Source: Cyclaneusma minus (lineage: Eukaryota; Ascomycota; Leotiomycetes; Marthamycetales; Marthamycetaceae). From it: a DNA stretch of 64,000 nt. The notes beneath the pieces were generated by a model, which was given only the letters and a program-made list of their open reading frames with translations, ran no database searches and was not told the DNA's origin. The translations under genes and the position numbers were made by a program. This document shows positions 35,336-46,476 of the stretch, piece by piece. The stretch spans positions 1,116,001 to 1,180,000 of the forward strand of contig JAKZHN010000006.1 of the NCBI GenBank assembly GCA_037179335.1, given 5' to 3'. Position 1 is the stretch's first letter; each line of letters starts with the position of its first letter.

Positions 35336-36496
35336 ATGATCTTCCGGGCCCTGTCCAGGAACTTTTCATCAATTCCGACCATGGCGACGAAATCCTCCTC
35401 TTTCACTCAGGCTGTTGTTCGGTCCATGAGAAAGCTGTTAGTTTGTCAAGTTTTTGGCTACCCCGGCCCTGTATGTAAGGTCTAATCAATACATAGGTAC
35501 CCCGAGGAGCTTGCAGACAAGAGCTTTGACAACACTGGGTGCAAGTATTCCGTCTTGTTACAACATCTCGGGCTCACTATGAACTAACGGCTCCACAGTG
35601 CTCCTTGAAGCTCCCGAGCCGCCAACGCCAAGAAAGAACACCGTTCTTCTGACTATTGATCTCACGAAGGCTGTCGCTGATGAAGCTATCAATCGTGGTC
35701 ATTCTGTTGTCGTCGCCTACCGTGAGTCTGGCGGTTTGGAGAAAGCATGGAGCGTCTTTGCTGATTCCTTCTAGACCCCATCATATTCCGCCCCTTGAAG
35801 TCCCTAACTCTAGCCAACTCCCAGCAGAGCACGCTCCTGCGTCTTGCTCAAGCAGGAGTCAGTGTTTACAGCCCGCACACCGCTGTCGATGCATCCCCAC
35901 GTGGTTTAGGGCCATTTTTAGCTGACGTCGTCACCGGAGCCTGGGGCCATACCAGGGAACGCAGTAGTCCCCTACCCCACCATAGGACTATCATCAATCC
36001 TTCGTCAGCCGTTTCTGGCTTGAAGGAATCCGGCTCTGGCCGAATCGTTCGTTTTGACACGCCACAGCCGCTGGGCCAACTAGTCAAATTCATCTCGGAG
36101 GCACTGTTCCTGGGTCCCGGGGGTCTGTCTGTAGCAACCCCTCAGTCCATTCCTTCGGAATCCAAGCTCGATACCAAGATCTCCTCAATTGGTATCTGCG
36201 CTGGATCCGGCGGGTCCATGCTGAACGGACTAGACGTCGACATGTTGTTCACAGGTGAGTTGAGTCACCACGAGGCGTTGGCTGCCATCGAGGCCGGGAG
36301 GGTCGTTGTTACTACATTCCACAGTAATAGCGAGAGAGCGTTTCTCGAGAACGTCATGGCCCGGGACTTGCTCCAAACTTTGGGGGAAGAGGGAGTGCCT
36401 GATCCCCAGGGATCAGTTGTGGTGAGCCAGGCGGATAGAGACCCTTATGAGATTGTAGCTCTGAACGACCCAAGGCTTTCTAAATATCAGAACTAG
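35336..36496 (+). CDS. NIF3: NIF3/DUF34 family protein
   Basis: Four exons, 35336-35436, 35497-35540, 35599-35721 and 35775-36496, give 329 residues. Motifs include DKSFDNTGLLLEAPEP, NTVLLTIDLTKAVADEAI, VVAYHPIIFRPLKSL and SVYSPHTAVDASPRG. The C-terminal half contains GICAGSGGSMLNGLDVDMLF and FTGELSHHEALAAIEAGRVV. The conserved histidines are metal ligands in NIF3 structures. NIF3 proteins are widespread, and their substrate is unsettled; a GTP cyclohydrolase-like annotation is sometimes transferred from the bacterial family. The second intron (35541-35598) begins with GC (GCAAGT) and ends with AG; only this junction restores the NTGLLLEAP motif. Confidence 0.88.
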
Positions 36497-37121
36497 AATG
36501 GGAGCAGCCTTTGCACCAATGGAACGCGTCTCACACTTGGGAGCTGTGGTAAATTAGCAACTGTCGAATAAGTTGGTCCTTCGAGTTCGATGATTAAAAA
36601 CAGTGAAGGGTCGATGTTCCAGGTTCCTGGACGCATTCTGTGGTGTGCCACTCAGAGTTCTGGCTAGGCTCTAGTGCGCTTCAATTTTATGTTCTATTAT
36701 TCAAAAGTTTCCTAACTATCCAAGTTATTCCTACGGGAAAATCACCACAAGGTAACCAAAGCGTTATGACAGCATGAGTTATTACCCAGGGGGGCTTAGC
36801 GTGGGTTCATTTTAACTGCGATCCGATGCCACGCTGAAAACTCAACTTACTCCAATTGAACTTCTACCTTCTTTTCCACCATCCTCCGCCTCACCTCCGT
36901 TTACAGGGCAAATTAGCGATCTTCCAGCTGTTTACTGCAGTGGTCACTGGTGCCCGCAAGTGTTTGCACGACGACCAACACGGCAGTCTTCCCGCCGTCA
37001 CGTGTTTTATTCTTGCTCTCTTTTTCGACGCCTGAGTCCACCCTGGATTTTGAGAGCTGCTGTTCACGTTGATCGCAGTAGAATTCCCAAGGCTGTTCGA
37101 TATCCTCCCGTCAGATCAACA
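36497..37121. other. Intergenic region
   Basis: Promoter region of the DUF6604 gene. The frame of that gene is open upstream to 36960 but has no ATG there. No repeat array or second gene is seen. Confidence 0.4.
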
Positions 37122-39743
37122 ATGGAGGGCTTTCGAATCCTGGATACGTACAAGGCCTACAAGCTTCGTGAGCAGAAATTCATCACTTGGCTCAAGGAAA
37201 CTGCGGCGAAAGTGGGGTACCAGCCTGCTCAACCTTCCTCGAGATTTTGCGATGAACCCAGCTCTCCGCTCATCCCAATCTGGGAAATGCCAAATATCGC
37301 CAAAGCCATAGCCTCGACCTCGACCGTGACAGTGCCCGATACCCTCAAACAGCTTCTTCGCGATGTCATATCTCAGCGAAAAGAAGCCTCGGTTTTCTAC
37401 AGAGCAAGGAGTCAGTCATCACAAGCTGACAGTGGGCACCTTCACTACATCCAAGTCTTGCAAGGCGTTCTGAAAACTTTCGAACGTGTCAAAGTACCAG
37501 CTTGCACAAAGCTCGCAGATGCAGCAACATCAGCAACAGCTCTTCAAGATAATACTGAGTTGACCAACCTCTTTACGCTTTTGCCAGATGAGCAGCCTCC
37601 TGTTTACGATAGTGACGGTGACACACCGAGTGCCGCTACTGCACAGTCCCAGGATAGTAGCAAAGAAAATGTCGCGCCGAACAGAAGGCCGCAGCAAAAG
37701 AAGAAGAACGGCAAGAAAGGCAAGCAGCTCACTGCGGCCAAGAATCCAGCCAAAAATCCAGCACCTCAAACTGGTGAGCTTGGATGGTACAAGTTTACCG
37801 ACAACGACGTTCTCGAGGAGGAGGAGATTGACTTCATGGTCTACTGTTTCTTCAAAGATTTCAACAAAGTCCGCGAGTATCTGCAAGAGCGCTGGTGCGA
37901 CTACAAGGACGGGCTGCTCAGCCTTAGTGCAGTCTCTGTGGTTACAAATTTAGCTTTCGAAAATTTTCGGAAAGCTGAGCGAGAATTTTTCGGAGACAGA
38001 TTGATCCGGCGCTATTACAGCGACTATCGAGACCTGGCACAATTGATGTTCTCTGATGGACTCCTGACGTATATGAGACGAGAGGAAGGGGTCGACCAAC
38101 CGGAGGAGGGTAAGGAGTTGTATTTGGAAGAGTGGGATTGGATCGGCTACTCTACCTATACGACCATAGAGAGTTATCTCGAAAATTGCAAACCTGGAAA
38201 GGTCCCCATTGGCATACCAGGCAGGGATGACCCGATTGATTGGAGAACGACCGATGATAAAGAAGTCTTTCGAAGGAATCAAAAGATTTTGCTCGACCTG
38301 CTGGCTGAGTGTTCCCTACTAAAGCCAATGTCTGAAGACGGATATGCATACCCGGGAGAAGACGAGCTGACCAGGGGCATCATCCAAATGCTCAGAGATC
38401 GGTATATACCTGTGTGGATCGTGTTCTCGGCCCATGTCTACATTGACATTCGCTTTATCCTGGAGGACGACGTCAGCTATTCCCACACCGAGCTTCTACA
38501 CCTGGGAAAGCATATCAAAGACAACATCTGCTCTCATCTTCTATTTACGGATAGTTGGAACATTGCAGATGATCCTTTCATCGACGAGACCGCTGCTGCA
38601 GTTCAAGACTGGGTCATTGATGATCCGGCGGGATATAGTCGACGAAACATGGAACGAAGGCTCGGGATCCCGGACAGCGAGTCTGATGCGTTCTATTACC
38701 TCCGGCACAATCCTATTGCTGCCGGGTTGATGGTTTTTAGCTTCTCCCTAACATACAATGAATTGGGACTGCGTGTCTCGAACATTTTTGGGGCTACCAT
38801 CGGCACAATTCACCTCTACAATGCGGTGCGCACAGAAATCCCAGACTTCAGTCCGTGGCTTGACATGGATGTGCTTCGTCTGATACACCATAACGACAAC
38901 ATCTTCCCCAAGGGTGTTCCGCGGAAGCCGCGTCAGTACGTTGGAGCATACGAGCATTGCACCGCCGCCAAACGCAACGGAGTTCTCTTTCCTAGCCCTG
39001 GTATAGGATGCCTTGCGCAACTTTCTTTGGAACAGCGAGGCCTCCAAACCTGCTCCGTGATATCAGACATATTCCACGACAAGTTCTGCTTTGCGCACAG
39101 ACTTCCCTGGATTCGGACACTCCCACGCGTGGAACTGGTTCTCAATCAGTTGGCCCAAGATTCCATGCAAACCACACTACAGGGCCTCGGAGAGCTCAGT
39201 GAGCCAGGCACTGGCTCGACCAGCCATATGCATCACGACGCTGATTCACGTGCACTTGCGGACCGCATGGTTGAGAGCAACAGGGTAACGGCTTCGTTGA
39301 CAAGGCAGTTCCAGGTCTCTAGGGTCCTGACCCCCGTACAGCTCCTGGATGCGTTGTGCAGACGTATTTCGCAAGAGGCAACAACGCTAAACTTCAACTA
39401 TATTTCCATGCACCTCAGAAGCTTGCGGCTACTGCGGGCGCTAAATGAAGAGTTCAAGGCAGACATTTTGGCGATGGGACAGGCGAAAGTAGAGGAGGGG
39501 CAGAATGAGCTACCTTGTATACCCATGTTGATCTTCAAGTTGATGTAGAAGGAGGATAGGTCAGCACTGGGTGGTAAGAGTGTGATCGCAGAACGGGTAG
39601 CCAAGATTATGGAAAAGTTTGTGGAACAGGAGGGCGATGCTGAATTGATGGCTGTCAAGAAGTACTTGAGTAGTGCAAAGGATCGGGATGGTAGAAAGCT
39701 GCTGTGGGAGGGCATCCTGGCTAAGGGACCGGAGGTCGACTGA
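37122..39743 (+). CDS. DUF6604 domain protein, unknown function
   Basis: The N-terminus MEGFRILDTYKAYKLREQKF followed by ITWLKETAAKVGY matches the fungal DUF6604 start; a Lys-rich linker (KKKNGKKGKQLTAAKNPAKN) lies near residue 200. The rest is a long, mostly helical region without a motif I know. The frame from 37122 meets TAG at 39546-39548. Immediately after, in the same frame, 64 further coding-like codons (SVIAERVAKIMEKFVEQEGD onward) run to TGA at 39741. A 60-nt intron at 39489-39548 (GTAGAG to TAG, both phase 0) would remove the stop. With it the protein is 853 residues; without it, 808. I favour the intron but cannot exclude a true stop. Confidence 0.72.
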
Positions 39744-40380
39744 ATGAGCGCTGTTTGCTTGGAAACTTTGAGTAACTCGAATGGGTAAGATGTATCCAGA
39801 GAAGAACGACGTAGGAAAGATGATTAGAGTCACCTGAAGAACAAAACAAAATTAAAGTGTCATCAACAATTTGTGCCGTCGTCATCGAATTCAGTCCAGA
39901 CTGTCAACCCCGATTATTTGCTTTTCCGGCACTTTTGAACTGACAAGAATGAAGAAAATAGCAGCAGATCAGAAGTATATGATATATATATAGGGGTGCG
40001 CAGTGCGCACTCGATTTACATATGACGTAACTTTAGTAACTAAATTAGTATAATTTCATAAGTTGCTTACATTACGAATGATGAGCTAGGGAAAACTAAA
40101 AGTAGCAGCTGCCCATTACAACGATGAACGAATATCTTAAGAACTATCGCTAAGTATCGTTCCAGCTTCGCTTCAGAGCAATTTTCTGTCGCCAAACATC
40201 ATAAGCACGCGGAAGTTGAGGTCTGACACGACGAGAAAGATTCCTTATACCGCGCCTAGCTTATCATCACTCATGCAGAACTAAAAGAGTTGCACTGAAG
40301 CGCTATGCGCAGGAACCAACCGCCACCCGCTGATGCGCCCGCAAGAAATACACCTCCAACCTCCCGAAAGGCAGACGACC
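39744..40380. other. Convergent intergenic region
   Basis: Lies between the DUF6604 gene and the AAA ATPase. It is AT-rich near 39980-40080 with a TATATATA run and the short palindrome GTGCGCAGTGCGCAC. No gene is seen. Confidence 0.4.
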
Positions 40381-43117
40381 TTAACCACCACGTTCACCGA
40401 ACTCCCTTGCCCAGTCCTCAAATTCCTTGAGGCCCTGTTTGCTCACACTCGGACGAATGTTGATCAGACTAGCCTTGAAATCCGAAAGCTGGATCGGACG
40501 AATCTCGTCCATAGACATGTAGAGCAAGGCTTCGCCCAGCGAACGCAAGGGACCCATCGCAGCATCCTTTGCTAGCGCCGTAATATCGGAGCCCGAGAAA
40601 CCTATCCACAAATTAGCCGTGTTCAAGATCTAGAAAAAGGGGAAGCATTGTAGCTAGGTGAAAGACATACCATCAGTCAACCGAACCAACTCGTCGATTT
40701 CCGCCTCCGTCAGACAATGCTTTTGATGTCCCAGCAATGTTCTCAGCTGCACCGCCCGTGTAATATCCTCCGGCAGCGGGATATACTGTCTCCTTACGAA
40801 ACGTCGCCTTGCAGCCTCGTCGATGGCCCAAGGCAAATTTGTCGCCGCCAGCACCAACACCCGACTCGCATCACCCCTCTCCTTCTCCTTATCGCTCTGC
40901 TCCCTGCCCGCTGCAGCCCTCTGCAGATCGCTCCATTGGATCAGGAACTCTGTTTTGATCCTCCTGGTAGCTTCATGTTCACCGGATCCAGATCGCGAAG
41001 AAAGCAAGGAGTCGATTTCGTCGACGAATATGATGCTCGGGGCTAAAGCTTTGGCTAACAAGAAAAGTGCGCGTACGAGCTTTTCAGACTCGCCCAGATA
41101 TTTGCTGGTGAGACTGCTGGCCGAGATCGAGAAAAACGTAGAGTGCGACTCTGTCGCCACAGCTCTTGCAAGCATCGTTTTGCCGGTTCCGGGAGGACCG
41201 AATAGGAGCATTCCACGAGCTGGCTCGCGAAGACCCATGAAAAGGTCTGGACGGAGGAAGGGATAGACGACCGTTTCTTTGAGAGCCGTCTTCGCAACTT
41301 CTAGACCGGCCACGTCATCCCAGTGCACCTCATCGCCTTGGACAACGATCTCGTTGAATATTTGCTTCGCAGCCCCTTCATCTACACCTTTTGGCAGATG
41401 CTTCATCAGATATTTGATCCTCTTGCTTGCTTCACTCTCGAGTGTCTCTTGTTCATCTGAATCATCGGTTGTCGGCGTGGTTGGATCAGCTAGAATAGGA
41501 CTTTCTTTCTGTTTCTGTTTCTGCTTCAGATGTTGCGGCTTTCTCTTGGTTTTCGGTGCCACATCTACACTGCTATTGGTATCATCGTCCAAACTCTGCG
41601 ACGATGCATCTCTGGCTTTGGGCTGTGCCTTGCGCTGAGAACGCCGCTGCTCATCGTCCCTGTCTCTGTGCCGAGGAGATGAGCTGTTCGCAACAGGCTT
41701 TCTGGATAATTTTGAGGCAGACGCACCCGCTCTACCTGTCCTTTCCGACTGTGATCTAGTCCTGACCGGTAAGCTGTTTTGCAAATCTGCCTGTGCCTTC
41801 TTCGCTAGCGTTTCTGGATATTCTTGAAGATATGTAGGATAAGAAGGCGCCTTTGCTTTGTATTTAGAAGGAGGAGGCGGAGGTGGAGAACGATGAGAAG
41901 ATGCGCCTTCAAGAGCATTTGGCTCAATCAATTCATACATCAGCGAAGAGGGAAGCCCTGAGCTGTTCCCTGTCTCGGCCGATCCGGACCCATAGGACGC
42001 GGCATTTCTCTCAAATCCATGGGAGGAATCGTTTTCGCCGGTTAGGAGATCGGCAGAGTCGTAGGATTTTTGAGCCGCTCCGTTTTTGAGAGTCCTTGTC
42101 CTACTGTCATAATGAACACGAGACGAGGAAGGAGCCGACGGTGTGGGGTCGCTGGAGCTGTTCTTCCTTGGTTGATCCAACGCCGATGTACTAGCATTCA
42201 TCTTAGGATCGAGAGTTCTTCCCAATGAGTCTCGCTGCAAAGCGGCCCAGGCCAGAGTTGCAGCCTTGCTACCCGCCCCACCATCTATATTCCGGCTGGA
42301 TCCTCGACTCGAACTTGACGGTCTCTTGGAAGATTTATCGGAAGATCTAAGTGTAGTCTTCATAGTTCGGGGCTTATCAGGACTAGGACTTCTGGATGAC
42401 TTCTTCATCGGGGGGACAAGAGATGGTTTTGCTGGAGGCACTTTCGCCGAGGTAGGTAGGCTTGCAGAGGATGGAAACCTTGCCGACGACAGTCCGGTAA
42501 CTGTTGAATTGGAGGGCCCCCTTGTTCCAACAACGGCTTGTTCGGAACTGGTCATGGACAGGAGAGGTGGACGGGATGGTAAGGGCGGTCCTGGCCGTGA
42601 AAGATCGGAATAGTTGACAGCAGGGATCGTACCCTCCCCGATATAGCCCCGCGCAGTGCGTTCTGAATCTGAGGACTGACGGGGTGTCCTCGATCCGGTC
42701 TTGGTTAGTTTTCCAGCGGGGTTGGCTGAGCTGGTAGAGCCGTCGGATGCGTTGTCGAGGCGGGATAACTGAAGTGCTTCGAGAGTGTCGGCGCGCTCCT
42801 TGCACTGCAATTCCATGTCTCTCAGGCTATCCATCAAAGCCTTTTCCGTTTCCGACTTCGGCCTATAGCCAGCCGGCACGCGGTATGCATTGTGATAATA
42901 GATGTTGTCAAGAGCGGAGCGCCAGGACCGCAATGCCTCGGCTTCGTTGCCCTAAGGGAAAGACAATGGTCAGCGACTAGTCTGGGCCTTCTCACATGGC
43001 TGTCATCAGCAGAGAGGGTCGGCTTACTTGACCCTCATAGTAGACGGCGGTGGAGCAGATGAGGTAGCAGTCGTCATAGGTCTTCTGCAGAGAAGAGGAG
43101 GTCTTATTCCGCATCAT
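40381..43117 (-). CDS. Spastin/fidgetin-type AAA ATPase (SAP1/YTA6-like)
   Basis: Three exons, 43117-43028, 42951-40671 and 40601-40381, give 863 residues. The N-terminal 80 residues form an MIT-like three-helix unit (TYDDCYLICSTAVYYEGQ, EAEALRSWRSALDNIYYHNA). A 380-residue Ser/Pro/Arg-rich linker follows. The C-terminal AAA domain has VHWDDVAGLEVAKTALKE, Walker A GPPGTGKT, Walker B SIIFVDEID and sensor ATNLPWAID. This arrangement is the meiotic clade of AAA proteins, closest to yeast Sap1 and Yta6, and not katanin or Vps4. The acting substrate is unknown; a role at membranes or cytoskeleton is inferred from the MIT part. The start is the upstream of two adjacent ATGs. Confidence 0.88.
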
Positions 43118-43883
43118 GACGGCGGTACGAGCTCGACTGGCCCATGAAGAGGCAATAGGTGGACAGTGGTGGTGAAAGGCGGTAGACAGGGCAATGGCAC
43201 ACTGGGTCGATTCGTCTTTGTGCAGGCGACAGTCACAGATTGAAGCAGAGGCTGAGGCGGTGGGCCAACTGCGGCAGCGCTTGGCAGGCTCTGGTACGAG
43301 AAACAAAGTACGGATTAGTTGGAGCAGTAGTCACCGTGCCGGCGGGTGTAGTTTGGGATGGCACACTAATGTATGTATGGTATCGAGAGGAGAGGAAGCT
43401 ACCTTACGAGCTTACTCTCGAGCGCTGGTTCAGGAACCGCACGACGACCTTAGGAGTCCCACCAATGACGTCGTGGCCTGTGGGGCTCGCCGAGCAACTT
43501 AAAGCACATACATGTACCTTTCAATACAGCTACAACATGCACAATATTAATAATAAGGTTACTGCTCAAAGATTCCATTGCTTCTCGGCGCCATCCTGCA
43601 CTTTGGTGAGCATTATTGTTGTCCGTTCTGGCATCTGCTACAGTGCACTCGGTTGGGCGACTTCGACGACATTCGGCAGTCATTCTCCAAAGCCTCGTGT
43701 CATTCACACTATTGCGCCTTGTGGCTGTTCTAACCTGCGCCTCGCTGCTATGTGACCATGAGCCCACATAGTCACGCACGGGTACAACCCCTCTGAGCCC
43801 GCTGTAACCATCTCGTCGCCCATTACTAGCACACTTCTCATCCGTGTTTCCTACTATTATTCCTATCTTGAATTCTCATACTC
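43118..43883. other. Intergenic region upstream of AAA ATPase
   Basis: A 766-bp stretch between the AAA ATPase start and the COG6 stop. Open frames on both strands are short and lack family features. No repeat is seen. Confidence 0.45.
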
Positions 43884-46042
43884 TCATGACAACAAGACTC
43901 GGAGCTCGGCGCTGGTACGAGGCAATAGTGCTCGCAAACTGGCCCGTCCAGTCTCATCTTCAGCGTCCCCTCTCTTCTGCTCATGGATCTCATCAATAGC
44001 AATAAGCTTCTCTTCCAGCTCTTCAAAGTCTTCGCAGAATCGATCCGCCGCTGCCTCGGTGACTTCTCGCGCCAACTTGGAGCTCTGCAGGTTCTTGAGG
44101 TTCTCCATTGCATCCATCAACGCTGAGGGTAGAAAGTCGTCCAGCACCTGGCTTGCTTCTATCAGTTTGGGCGCGCCAAGTTGTTCCATCGAGGGAACCA
44201 TGTCTGCTTCCTCAGGAACGGCCAGTGTGGCGAGGGCCTCGAGGATGTGGTGTAGTCCTGAATTATGTCGGAAAAAGGAGTATTGGTATGCGATGAGCGA
44301 TTCTCCATGGCTTTTGATCTTTTCCTCTATTTCCCGAACTCGCCTACTCGTAAAGTCATAAGGGGAAAGCGTTGTCCGCGCAGCCAATAGGCAGTTGATA
44401 GCAAAAATTTCGTTTTCTGGAGAAGCCAATGTGTTCGTCAGGGTGTCGCTCGCCTTCATAAAGGGGTCGAATGCTTCTGCGAGGATGGGCTGGAATCCCA
44501 ACTCTCTATTTTCGCTTGATGCAAAGGACGAGTCGTAGGTTTTGATGATGGTGCTGAGCTGCTTCAGGCCGTCCTGTAGGAATTCAGGGGGTGCCAGATT
44601 TGCTGGTGCTTGTTGTTCGTTCTGCAATGCAGCCACATTGTCGCGCATGAGTCCCCTGAACTGCCGCATGGCGGATTCCTCCAGTCCTGTCAGTACACCT
44701 AGTACCGCCGAGTCTTCTCCTAGCAGTTTTGAAAATGTGGTCCGATAAAACTCAACAAGATTCGCAATCTTGTATGCCAGAATCGTCTCCTCGTGGCTCT
44801 GCACGACTTGCTCTAAGCGCTGGCGAAGCACTCGTGAGACTCCCGTCATATCGCGGTCAACGAGCTCGTTCAAGGCCTTTGCTCCGTCAAAGACACTTTT
44901 CTGCTCGTCAAAGTCGTGATTCCAGGGCTCGCTTTCTCGTCCGGCTTGGATGCCCTTAGCTATCTCGTCGCCATCTGAAATGAAGAGCACCTGCAGGGCT
45001 TCCCGCTCGCTGACCGCTGCAGAATGGCACCAAGCAAGCATGTCACCAACATACCGTAAAGGATCATGAGCCACCAGTTCTATAGGCTTGACAGAAGAGT
45101 CCTCTTCTCCGCTGGCTAGCGTGCCTGTCAGTGCTGTATAGAAGGCGTCCGACAGCACATTCTCGCGGGCCTCAGCAAAAAAGTCAAGGCAGTTCTGGAA
45201 TAATGACGGCCTTTCAGCGAGTACACGCAAAGCTCGTCTGATCGCAGAGCTGATCCGGGGGTTCTCCAGATTGAGGGACTTGAATTCGCGTTGGATCCAT
45301 CTATAGAGCTTCTGAAATGCGTTGTTCAGATTCCTTGAGATCTGGTCCATGAGTTCAAGGCCAAGTCTTTGATTTTCTGCTCCAAGCAAGACCTCGCTGT
45401 CCGCCTGGATCTTTTTTGCTCTTGCGAGCACCTCGAAGAAACGGTCATTGACGGGTTCTGCAGTAGACGTCAGAGTTGACATGTCGTCCTCTGACATGGC
45501 AAAATGGGTGTTAAAAGCCTGAAGCAGCCTCTGTTTTGTCTCTACTTGATCTTTCTGGCCCATCAGCTCTGAGGCTTCTTCAAGAACAGGTGCCATGTCT
45601 TGATGAGCAGTGGTAATATGCTGCCGCATCTCATTGCATGCTTGGTTCAAGGCTTGGATGGTGGTCCCAATGCGTTTCAATTGCTGTCTCCCAATCAGCA
45701 ACGAACTGGGCGAAAGGGGCGGCGACTTACTTCGGCAACGTGGCCAAACTCCCGGATCACGTCTCCATTGCTCTCCAGGACCTCTTTCTGCACGTCGAGC
45801 CTCAGGCGTCGGCGTGTCTCTGCATTGTTTTCTATCTGCCTGTCATCCAACAAGCTGAGAGCATCTCTGATCTCAAGATCAGCATAGGAGGCAGAGAGGA
45901 CACTCGTGACTTTGGAAGACAGTGCATTTGACCTCGCTATGTTAAAGGTGCCAGAGGTGGGCGTGGACGGTGACTGAGGCGGGTAAGGCTCTGGACCGTC
46001 GGCAAGAGACTGCTTCCTGGTAAGGAAGTAATCATTCGACAT
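43884..46042 (-). CDS. COG6: Conserved oligomeric Golgi complex subunit 6
   Basis: Two exons, 46042-45731 and 45683-43884, give 703 residues. A polar N-terminus precedes a coiled coil (LSSKVTSVLSASYADLEIRD, NAETRRRLRLDVQKEVLES). The long helical Cog6 body follows, with LNNAFQKLYRWIQREFKSLN, MLAWCHSAAVSEREALQVLF and TLSPYDFTSRRVREIEEKI. Cog6 belongs to lobe B of the COG tethering complex, which supports retrograde transport inside the Golgi. The length fits the family. It is divergent from ATG9 with a 434-bp shared spacer. Confidence 0.92.
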
Positions 46043-46476
46043 TATCGGAGCACTAGTTCACACTGGTGGGAGAGGTCGAGGAAGGGGAACATAATTATTC
46101 CCATCAGCCACATGGTGTTGTCTGGTGCTTTCGGGCGTGGCTGGTGCGGTGGCCATAGCGCCTGCATCATCTGGACCCTCCATGTCCTTCACCTTGCCAG
46201 ACATCACTCACTACAAGTATCTGCTGATCATTCCATATCAGAATGCCCTTTCTGATAACGATCACTTGACTGCACGCCTCCTGAAGACTCCTCCACCATC
46301 TTAACACCCCCAGATGTGGCGGAGCTCAAACTTAGGGCTTCGTCGTTGCCACGATAGCTACTGGACCGCGGTACACGCTTCGATGAACGTCACCCTCCAC
46401 ACGCTTTCTGCTATTCTGCTCGCTCGCTCTTGTATCTGCGGGGCGGCCGTCGACGTCCCCATTCATCCGATCCAAA
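46043..46476. promoter_or_regulatory. Divergent promoter COG6/ATG9
   Basis: Shared upstream region of the two genes. No repeat or additional gene is visible. Confidence 0.4.
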
